NCBI GenBank assembly: GCA_009705025.1
Contig: WLDA01000012.1
Span: 1-11,640, forward strand
Origin: Actinomycetota bacterium
GTDB taxonomy: Bacteria; Actinomycetota; Actinomycetes; Nanopelagicales; Nanopelagicaceae
DNA: 11,640 bases
Reading direction: 5' to 3'
The notes beneath the pieces were generated by a model. It saw only the letters and a list, made by a program, of their open reading frames with translations, was not told the DNA's origin and made no database searches. Within the stretch, counting starts at the first letter, position 1. Each line of letters begins with the position of its first letter. The position numbers and the translations under genes were made by a program. This document shows, piece after piece, positions 1 through 7,321 of this stretch.

Positions 1-30
1 GCGACCAATTCGCCCCACGAGTAAGCGCAT
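1..30 (-). CDS. rimM: Ribosome maturation factor RimM, N-terminal fragment (runs off the left edge)
   Basis: Only the first ten codons are inside the window. They read MRLLVGRIGR from an ATG at position 30, which matches the usual RimM opening (a short strand followed by a G-R-hydrophobic-G-R motif). RimM binds S19 in the 30S subunit and assists late 16S rRNA processing. The assignment rests on this short peptide and on synteny: in many bacteria rimM follows rpsP and a KH-domain gene and precedes trmD and rplS. The start lies 8 nt after the khpA stop codon, so the two are probably co-transcribed. No strong Shine-Dalgarno sequence is visible, which suggests translational coupling. Confidence 0.75.
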   Translation of the reverse strand, partial: MRLLVGRIGR

Positions 31-38
31 CGTTGTAG

Positions 39-278
39 TTAGCGACCTTCGTCGGTCTCAATGAGATCGACGCGGATCGTGCGACCTGCGAGCGCACTGA
101 CAACAGTGCGAAGAGCTTTTGCGGTACGACCATTGCGACCAATGACCTTGCCGATATCTTCAGGGTTAACTCGAACTTCGAGAGTTGTACCGCGACGATG
201 TGTCTTCTCTTTGACAACGACATCCTCAGGATTATCGACGATTCCCTTTACTAAATGCTCGAGGGCTTCATCCATCAT
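39..278 (-). CDS. khpA: KH-domain RNA-binding protein KhpA (YlqC family)
   Basis: This 79-residue protein is a single type II KH domain, the normal size for KhpA. The RNA-binding GxxG loop is G47-R48-N49-G50, in the context VIGRNGRTAKALRTVV, and the N-terminal helix carries the family-typical ALEHLVKGIVDNPEDV. KhpA proteins bind RNA, often together with KhpB/Jag, and have been linked to cell-size control and sRNA binding in Gram-positive bacteria. The exact role here is unknown. Two ATG codons are adjacent (278 and 275) and either could be the start; the family usually has a single Met before the acidic residues. The gene starts 2 nt after the rpsP stop, so it is probably translationally coupled to rpsP. 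It is followed 8 nt later by rimM. Confidence 0.93.
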   Translation of the reverse strand: MMDEALEHLVKGIVDNPEDVVVKEKTHRRGTTLEVRVNPEDIGKVIGRNGRTAKALRTVVSALAGRTIRVDLIETDEGR

Positions 279-280
279 TG

Positions 281-826
281 TTACTCAGCACTCGCTTCTG
301 CAGCTGGTGTCTCTTCAACAACAGCTTCAACAACTGGTGTCTCTTCAACTACCGCTTCAACAACTGGTGTCTCATCGGCAACTACTGCTGCTGGTACTTC
401 TTCTTCTACAACTGGATTTGCTTTAGCAGCTAACTTCTCTTGTGCTTTCTTCTTAAGAGTTGTTGCACCTTCTTTTGGTTCATCCATTGCTTGCTTGACT
501 GCTGCTTCGTATGCAACATTCTTGCCAACGCGTGGAGCTGCAACGCGGAGTGTGCCTTCTGTTCCAGGCAATCCCTTGTGCTTCTGCCAATCTCCAGTGA
601 TCTTCAACAACGCCTCTACAGCCTCTGTTGGAAGTGCACCTGTGCCGAGCCAGTAAAGAGCGCGCTCAGAGTTAATCTCGATAAGTGATGGCTCTTGTCC
701 TGGAACATAGCGACCGATCTCTTCAATCGAAAGACCGTTACGTGCCTTGCGTGAATCTGTTACGACAACGCGAAAAAATGGTGTGCGGATTTTTCCCATA
801 CGCATAAGACGAATTTTTGTAGCCAA
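281..826 (-). CDS. rpsP: 30S ribosomal protein S16 with long acidic C-terminal tail
   Basis: S16 is a 30S assembly protein that binds 16S rRNA. I place the start at a TTG (826..824), giving 181 residues that begin [12 protein letters not shown], the standard S16 N-terminus. It is preceded by AGGAG at 841..837 with a 10-nt spacer. The frame stays open upstream to an ATG at 883, but the extra 19 residues do not look like S16 and would bypass this ribosome-binding site. The conserved core is about residues 1-85. The rest is an Ala/Val/Glu-rich extension of nearly 100 residues, ending in three 10-residue repeats (151-160, 161-170, 171-180) of the form (D/E)ETPVVEAVV, the last copy divergent. Extended S16 tails are usual in Actinobacteria. 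A 158-nt gap separates it from ffh; khpA follows 2 nt after its stop. Confidence 0.95.
   Translation of the reverse strand: MATKIRLMRMGKIRTPFFRVVVTDSRKARNGLSIEEIGRYVPGQEPSLIEINSERALYWLGTGALPTEAVEALLKITGDWQKHKGLPGTEGTLRVAAPRVGKNVAYEAAVKQAMDEPKEGATTLKKKAQEKLAAKANPVVEEEVPAAVVADETPVVEAVVEETPVVEAVVEETPAAEASAE
304..373 (-). repeat. Tandem 30-nt repeat in the rpsP tail
   Basis: Two consecutive 30-nt units (304-333 and 334-363) differ at only 2 positions, and a third copy begins at 364 with ten identical bases (CTGGTGTCTC on the plus strand) before diverging. The 30-nt period keeps the reading frame and encodes the [10 protein letters not shown] decapeptide repeat at the S16 C-terminus. High nucleotide identity, including synonymous positions, points to recent in-frame duplication by slippage or unequal recombination. 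Confidence 0.9.
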
Positions 827-985
827 GAAAGTTGTACTCCTATAAGTGTGTGTCCTACCAAGTGATCGCAGCGGGGTGCGCAATCAAAAGATCTGACGTC
901 GGATTTCTAATGTTGTCGGGGGTAGAGGGCCCCATCAACAGGTTCCGTATTCTGCCATTCCCGCCCACAATTGCGAAATTGAGGC
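827..985 (-). other. ffh-rpsP intergenic region / rpsP leader
   Basis: At about 159 bp this is the largest non-coding gap in the window and the likeliest site for an rpsP promoter, although I cannot point to a convincing -35/-10 pair. It contains an imperfect hairpin at 912-939: outer arms GTTG/CAAC and inner arms GGGG/CCCC, separated by a small internal loop, with a 7-nt terminal loop. No T-tract follows on the coding strand, so it is not a canonical terminator for ffh. It also contains a 5-bp inverted repeat at 968-981 (CAATT/AATTG around a 4-nt loop), too short to call. The rpsP Shine-Dalgarno lies at its rpsP-proximal end. Confidence 0.5.
837..841 (-). promoter_or_regulatory. Shine-Dalgarno that fixes the TTG start of rpsP
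   Basis: The coding strand reads AGGAG here, 10 nt upstream of the TTG at 826. It is the best ribosome-binding site near the gene and lies exactly where the S16-like sequence begins, supporting the non-ATG start over the upstream ATG at 883. Confidence 0.7.
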
Positions 986-2422
986 CTACTGACCCTCTTC
1001 TAGGGCTCGCTTAGCGGGATTGCCTGACTTGGACTTCTTCTTCTGAGGCACATTCTTTGGTGCAGCCTTTGGCATCGAAGGCATTCCCATTCCACCAAGA
1101 CCTTGTGGCATCCCACCGTTTCGAACTTGTTTCATCATTTTTTGTGCCGCGCTAAAGCGTTCCACTAATGAGTTCACATCAGAGACTTTGCGACCACTAC
1201 CTAATGCAATACGAGCACGACGTGCGCCATTGAGAACCTTGGGATCGCGGCGTTCAATAGGTGTCATTGATTGAACAATTGACTTAGTGCGAACAAGTTC
1301 TGATTCATCAAAGTTATCTATCTGTTTTTTCATAGCGCCTGCACCAGGAAGCATTGAAAGCATCTTCGACATTGAACCCATCTTCGACATTGCTTCTAAC
1401 TGTTCAAGGAAATCTTCAAGCGTGAAATCTTCACCGCTTTCAAACTTCTTCTCTAATCTTTCTGCGCTATCTGTATTGAAGGCCTTCTTTGCTTGTTCGG
1501 CCAGCGTTGCAACATCGCCCATTCCGAGTATTCGTGAAGCCATACGATCTGGATAAAAAATATCGAAATCAGCAAGTTTCTCACCAGTGGATGCAAACAT
1601 GATGGGACGCTTTGTAAGCGATGCAATAGAGAGTGCTGCACCACCTCGAGCATCACCATCTAGTTTTGTTAGCACTACGCCATCGAATCCGACGCCATCG
1701 AGAAATGCTTGCGATGTTCGTACTGCATCTTGACCAATCATTGCATCAACCACAAATAAGATTTCATCAGGTTGCACCGCATCGCGAATATCTCTCGCCT
1801 GCTTCATTAGTTCTTCATCAATGCCTAAACGACCTGCAGTATCAACGATGACCATGTTGTATTGCTTTGATTTTGCAAAAGCGATTCCATCTCGAGCAAC
1901 TTTGACTGGATCACCAACACCGCTGCCAACTTCTGGGGCAAATACTGGAACGCCAATACTTTTTCCAACAACTTGTAATTGAGTCACAGCATTCGGGCGC
2001 GCTAGATCGGAGGCAATAAGCAGAGGGGTGTTTCCTTGGTCGGCATAAAACTTTGCAAGCTTTCCGGCAAGAGTTGTCTTACCAGCGCCTTGCAGACCCG
2101 CCAACATAATTACGGTTGGAGGATTTTTAGCAAAGCGAACTCTGCGCGCTTCGCCTCCCAAAATTTCAATAAGTTCTTTGTTGACGATTTCAAATATTGC
2201 ATTTGCTTGATTTGTACCAGATTGCAATTGTGGAAGCGCCGCAAGTGATTTTTCTTGAATCAAAGTTACAAAGTTCTCCACCACACTTTGTGCAACATCT
2301 GCCTCAAGCAGCGCCAATCGAATATCAGCACACGTGCTTTCGATATCGCTTGCAGATAGTTTTCCCCGGGTGCGAAGAGATGAAAATGCTCCACTAATTC
2401 GGGTAGTCAGTGATTCAAACAT
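986..2422 (-). CDS. ffh: Signal recognition particle GTPase Ffh (SRP54)
   Basis: Ffh binds signal sequences emerging from the ribosome and, with SRP RNA, delivers the nascent chain to FtsY at the membrane. The 478-residue protein has the expected layout: a helical N domain (about 1-95); a G domain with P-loop GLQGAGKTT (109-117), DTAGRL (194-199) and TKLDGDARGG (252-261); and a Met-rich M domain (about 310-435) with the SRP-RNA-binding helix RRARIALGSG (401-410). The tail is Gly/Met-rich, then Lys-rich (KKKSKSGNPAKR). Start and stop match the family. The ATG lies 11 nt after the glnD stop; the only SD-like bases (TAGG) overlap that stop, suggesting coupling to glnD translation. Its receptor FtsY is encoded upstream, beyond the nitrogen genes. 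Confidence 0.97.
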   Translation of the reverse strand: MFESLTTRISGAFSSLRTRGKLSASDIESTCADIRLALLEADVAQSVVENFVTLIQEKSLAALPQLQSGTNQANAIFEIVNKELIEILGGEARRVRFAKNPPTVIMLAGLQGAGKTTLAGKLAKFYADQGNTPLLIASDLARPNAVTQLQVVGKSIGVPVFAPEVGSGVGDPVKVARDGIAFAKSKQYNMVIVDTAGRLGIDEELMKQARDIRDAVQPDEILFVVDAMIGQDAVRTSQAFLDGVGFDGVVLTKLDGDARGGAALSIASLTKRPIMFASTGEKLADFDIFYPDRMASRILGMGDVATLAEQAKKAFNTDSAERLEKKFESGEDFTLEDFLEQLEAMSKMGSMSKMLSMLPGAGAMKKQIDNFDESELVRTKSIVQSMTPIERRDPKVLNGARRARIALGSGRKVSDVNSLVERFSAAQKMMKQVRNGGMPQGLGGMGMPSMPKAAPKNVPQKKKSKSGNPAKRALEEGQ

Positions 2423-2433
2423 AGATGCAGAGC

Positions 2434-4710
2434 CTACTTGAGCATTGCTGCCAGACGTTCACGAACTTCACGTGCGCGATCATCACTGAGCGCTCCCCCA
2501 CTAATTTCTGTGACGTACAAGGTATCAATAGCTTCAGCTCCAAGCGTTGTAACAATTGCTGAGCGAATATCTACCTGGGATTGCGTCACCGCTGCACCGA
2601 TTCTAAAGAGCAGTGCGGGGCGATCGTGACTTCGAACTTCAAAGACAGTTGCATCAGTTGCCGCATCTCTAATTGATTCAACAACGGGCGCCGGCACGGG
2701 AATGGTTGGAAGTTGGGCGTAAGCAAGTGCGCGATCATTGATTCGCTCTTCAATACCCCTTGAATCTTTGAGTCCCGCTTCAATTTCGCGATGCAACTTC
2801 TCTGCAGTAATAGCTGGTGCGTGTGGGTCAGGTGTAACAATCCATTTCATAACAGCTGATGGACCGTGTGATTTAGTTCGAGCAGAGCGAACATCGAGGC
2901 GAGCAAGATTGAGGACTCCCGCAACAATAGAGAGGAGTCCTGGCTTATCAGGAGAAATAATCTCAATTGAATAGTCACTATCGCGTACTTCTAATGTAAC
3001 GCGCAGAACTCCTGCCTGTGCAATTTCTCGCTGTTCATCACTTATATCTGGCTGCGACGCGATTGTTGTCCCACTCATCGCTTTGCGAACACGGCTCACT
3101 AATTCAGAGACAAGACTTGCTTTCCATTCACTCCATGCTGCTCGCCCTGTTGCTTCGCCATCGGCAATGCTGAGCGCGTGTAAGAGCTCAAGAGTTTCTA
3201 AATCAGGTATTACTGCAAGAATTGATGCGATAGTTGCAGGATCATCTAAGTCGCGGCGAGTAGCTGTTGCAGAAAGTAATAGGTGATGTAGAACTAGAAT
3301 TTTTAGCGTATCTACATCATCTTGAGAAAAACCGAAACGTTTTGCTAAAGGTTCGATAAGGCGGGCACCACGCTCTGAATGATCTTCTTCGGTTCCCTTT
3401 CCAATGTCGTGAAAAAGAGCTCCGACGAGTAATAAATCTGGGCGGTGGACATTGCGAGTAAGGGCTGCAGCTTTCACTGCTGTTTCCACCATATGTCTAT
3501 CAACTGTATGCCTATGAAGCACATTGCGCTGAGGTAATGAGCGCACACTGTTCCATTCGGGAATCCAAGAAAAAATAATCTCTTCTTGATCTAGCGCCTC
3601 AAAAACATCAACCATCGCACTTCCTGCGCCAATAAGTGCCACCAAATTTTCACGTGCTTCACGCGGCCATGGTTGTGGCAATTGTGCACCACCTTCTTTG
3701 AGGATTGCGGATAGTCGTTCACATGTACCTAGTGATAACGGCAATCCAAGTTGAGCAGCTTTTGCAGCGGCTCGAAGTCCAATGACAGGATCTGCATTCA
3801 AATCTTCTAACTCATCGATGACAACTTCTTGATGTGCAACGCTAATTCCGCCACCAAGGGATGTTGTGCGCGGTTTGCGAAGAATTCTGCCAAGTCCATC
3901 TTTTCCTTTAAAATCGAGTCTGTGCCATGTTGTGTTGAGTAGATAGTCAACGGATCGGGCTGCACGAGCAACATCGCTCATCAGTAAATCTGCATCCCCG
4001 TATTCCAAGTGTTTAGCAACTAAATCTTGTTCTTGAAAAAGAAGACGGTCACGATTCTTTTTTGTTACTTCGTGGAGCGATTCTCGAACACTTGCAAGTA
4101 TGGATTCGGCCCAACTGATGCGCTCAAGTGCAATATCTATAGCACCACTCATCTTGATTGCACGAAGAGCATTGATATCGCGTAATCCACCGCGAGCTTC
4201 TTTTAAATCTGGCTCTAATAAATACGCTAACTCCCCTGCTCTCACATGTCGTTCTTCAAGAGATAATCGAAGTTGTGGAAGTCGCTTACGTGATTCCTTT
4301 CTCCATGAATCGATAGAGTCATGTTGTACTGCAGCCACAAGATCGGCGTCTCCAGATACCAAGCGAATATCTAGAAGTCCTAACGCAACTTTCAAATCAT
4401 CATGCGCCGCATCTCGTGTTTGTGTTCTTGTGCGAACTGAATGATCAACGCTTTTTGTATCCCACATCGGATAGAGCAATTTGTTGACGAATTCGCTCAA
4501 TTCGCTCTCGCTAAATGAATCATTATGCAAAATCAGAATATCTAAATCAGATCCTGGTGAGAGTTCCGCTCTTCCATAACCACCTACTGCAGCAAGTGCT
4601 ATTCCGCCTTGTCCAGCTTTAGGTGGAAGAACTGCAAGTGCTTCCTTAAAAAGCGAAGCGAGGTACCGATCGCTCTCGTTCGATCGGTACCTACGCTCGC
4701 GTGTTCCCAT
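2434..4710 (-). CDS. glnD: PII protein nucleotidyltransferase / nucleotidyl-removing enzyme GlnD
   Basis: GlnD attaches and removes a nucleotide on the PII T-loop according to glutamine level. In characterised Actinobacteria (Corynebacterium, Streptomyces, Mycobacterium) the modification is adenylylation; the chemistry cannot be read from this sequence. The 758 residues contain: a nucleotidyltransferase domain with GGYGRAELSPGSDLD (43-57; D55 and D57 the likely metal ligands); a central helical region; an HD hydrolase domain (about 395-500) with HRHTVDRH (399-406), FHDIGKG (433-439) and H475/H476; and two C-terminal ACT domains (about 578-640 and 688-758), the expected glutamine sensors. The ATG at 4710 is well constrained: an in-frame TAA lies 12 nt upstream and no in-frame ATG, GTG or TTG precedes the catalytic motif. 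There is no clear Shine-Dalgarno. Codons 4-20 form a strong hairpin. Confidence 0.96.
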   Translation of the reverse strand: MGTRERRYRSNESDRYLASLFKEALAVLPPKAGQGGIALAAVGGYGRAELSPGSDLDILILHNDSFSESELSEFVNKLLYPMWDTKSVDHSVRTRTQTRDAAHDDLKVALGLLDIRLVSGDADLVAAVQHDSIDSWRKESRKRLPQLRLSLEERHVRAGELAYLLEPDLKEARGGLRDINALRAIKMSGAIDIALERISWAESILASVRESLHEVTKKNRDRLLFQEQDLVAKHLEYGDADLLMSDVARAARSVDYLLNTTWHRLDFKGKDGLGRILRKPRTTSLGGGISVAHQEVVIDELEDLNADPVIGLRAAAKAAQLGLPLSLGTCERLSAILKEGGAQLPQPWPREARENLVALIGAGSAMVDVFEALDQEEIIFSWIPEWNSVRSLPQRNVLHRHTVDRHMVETAVKAAALTRNVHRPDLLLVGALFHDIGKGTEEDHSERGARLIEPLAKRFGFSQDDVDTLKILVLHHLLLSATATRRDLDDPATIASILAVIPDLETLELLHALSIADGEATGRAAWSEWKASLVSELVSRVRKAMSGTTIASQPDISDEQREIAQAGVLRVTLEVRDSDYSIEIISPDKPGLLSIVAGVLNLARLDVRSARTKSHGPSAVMKWIVTPDPHAPAITAEKLHREIEAGLKDSRGIEERINDRALAYAQLPTIPVPAPVVESIRDAATDATVFEVRSHDRPALLFRIGAAVTQSQVDIRSAIVTTLGAEAIDTLYVTEISGGALSDDRAREVRERLAAMLK
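4648..4700 (-). terminator. Terminator-like stem-loop plus T-tract inside the start of glnD
   Basis: A perfect 12-bp inverted repeat (AGGTACCGATCG at 4661-4672, CGATCGGTACCT at 4681-4692) encloses an 8-nt loop. Allowing one-base bulges at 4693 and 4656, the stem extends by 4 and 3 more pairs to 4653-4700, about 19 bp in all. On the coding strand the 3' arm is followed directly by TTTTT (4652-4648). A GC-rich stem with an immediate U-run is the intrinsic-terminator layout. It lies entirely inside glnD, beginning 10 nt after the start of the ATG, so translating ribosomes would unfold it. It may act as a translation-coupled attenuator between glnK and glnD/ffh. The structure is seen in the sequence; the function is inferred. 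Confidence 0.55.
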
Positions 4711-4718
4711 GGTGCAAC

Positions 4719-6372
<1,654 letters not shown>

Positions 6373-6406
6373 TTATTTTCCTAACATAAAGGTGCGCTAG
6401 ATATGC

Positions 6407-6419
6407 GCGAGAGTCTCGC
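6407..6419. promoter_or_regulatory. 13-bp palindrome upstream of amt (candidate operator)
   Basis: GCGAGA and TCTCGC form a perfect inverted repeat around one central base, 34 nt upstream of the amt start codon in the ftsY-amt gap. A near-perfect dyad at promoter distance could bind a dimeric regulator, or the transcribed form could fold into a small hairpin. I do not recognise it as a known nitrogen-regulator motif. Confidence 0.35.
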
Positions 6420-6439
6420 CTTTGAGATGGCCCAAAGAT

Positions 6440-6477
6440 GCACCAGTTGAGTTACAGAAAATGGCGTGTTGTGTTAC
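6440..6477 (-). promoter_or_regulatory. Possible GlnR-like site upstream of amt
   Basis: On the coding strand GTAAC occurs at 6477..6473 and again at 6455..6451, exactly 22 bp apart. Both fit the gTnAC half of the actinobacterial GlnR box (gTnAC-n6-GaAAc repeated), and 22 bp is the expected repeat length. The intervening GaAAc positions read CGCCA and GGTGC, which do not fit, so the match is only partial. The first element overlaps the ftsY stop codon. Confidence 0.25.
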
Positions 6478-7316
6478 ATCTGTGTTAAACCGCGTAGGTA
6501 GCTTTCTCGATCGAATGGGGCAAAATCGCCCTCAGACTCCCCTGTGCCGACCCATTTGATGGGTATGCCAAGCTCAGCCTCGATAGCTAAGGCGACTCCG
6601 CCGCGAGCACTACCGTCGAGCTTGGTAAGAATAATTCCAGTTACGCCAATGCTCTCGGTAAAGATGCGTGCTTGAGATATCCCGTTATGACCAGTCGTTG
6701 CATCAATTACTAAGAGCACTTCGTTGATCGGTAATACTTTTTCAACAACTCTCTTTACTTTTCCTAGTTCTGCCATCAAGTCGTTTTTATTGTGCAACCT
6801 GCCAGCAGTATCAATTATCAAGAAATCAACGGACTGAGCGATTGCAACTTGAGCGCTATCAAATGCCACCGATGCAGGATCGCCATTATCTTTTCCAGAA
6901 ATTACTTCAATACCGAGGCGATCTCCCCATGTTCGAAGTTGATCAACTGCTGCGGCGCGAAATGTGTCAGCTGCGGCAAGGGTGACCTTACTTTTTTGAC
7001 CCTGTAAGTACGCTGCGAGTTTTGCAACCGATGTTGTCTTTCCAGTTCCGTTCACGCCAACGACAAGAATTGTCGTTGGGCCAGTTTGCGCACGGCTAAT
7101 TTCTCGTGATTGCGTAGATAGATGCGCAAGAAGAATCTGATGTAAGCCCTCTTCAGGGTTATCACTTTTGCTCTTTTTTGCTTCATCGATGAGTTGGCGC
7201 GAAAGTGTTGGACCAATATCTGATGCTAGAAGTTCGCTATATAGCTCTTCCCAATCACTAGTAGAGAGAGATGTAGAGCCCTTTATCTTGCTAAGGAATT
7301 TAGAAAAGATTCCCAT
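6474..7316 (-). CDS. ftsY: SRP receptor GTPase FtsY (minimal NG form)
   Basis: FtsY docks the Ffh-ribosome complex at the membrane through a heterodimer of the two GTPases. The 280-residue protein is essentially only the NG domain: N helices (about 15-75), P-loop GVNGTGKTT (87-95), DTFRAAA (117-123), DTAGRL (169-174) and TKLDGSARGG (231-240). FtsY proteins often have an additional acidic or membrane-anchoring N-terminal region, bringing them to about 300-500 residues; it is absent here. The first 12 residues (MGIFSKFLSKIK) could form an amphipathic helix, hydrophobic at I3, F4, F7, L8, I11 and basic at K6, K10, K12, a plausible membrane-targeting element. The ATG lies 5 nt after the smc stop; no clear Shine-Dalgarno is seen, so coupling to smc is likely. 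Confidence 0.96.
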   Translation of the reverse strand: MGIFSKFLSKIKGSTSLSTSDWEELYSELLASDIGPTLSRQLIDEAKKSKSDNPEEGLHQILLAHLSTQSREISRAQTGPTTILVVGVNGTGKTTSVAKLAAYLQGQKSKVTLAAADTFRAAAVDQLRTWGDRLGIEVISGKDNGDPASVAFDSAQVAIAQSVDFLIIDTAGRLHNKNDLMAELGKVKRVVEKVLPINEVLLVIDATTGHNGISQARIFTESIGVTGIILTKLDGSARGGVALAIEAELGIPIKWVGTGESEGDFAPFDRESYLRGLTQM

Positions 7317-7321
7317 GGAAC

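Noticed and set aside
255..656. Plus-strand open frame of 133 codons with Ser/Thr/Ala-rich repeats
   Set aside because: It is the antisense reading of the rpsP tail repeats; its apparent repeat structure comes from the S16 decapeptide repeat.
827..883. Upstream ATG extending rpsP by 19 residues
   Set aside because: The added residues do not resemble S16, and the AGGAG at 841..837 points to the TTG at 826, where the canonical [12 protein letters not shown] begins.
968..981. CAATT/AATTG inverted repeat just after the ffh stop
   Set aside because: Five AT-rich base pairs with no T-tract is too weak for a terminator and is expected by chance.
827..985. Sigma-70-like -35/-10 promoter for rpsP
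   Set aside because: I looked for TTGnnn followed 16-18 nt later by TAnnnT on the coding strand and found no pair worth naming; a promoter may exist but is not readable here.
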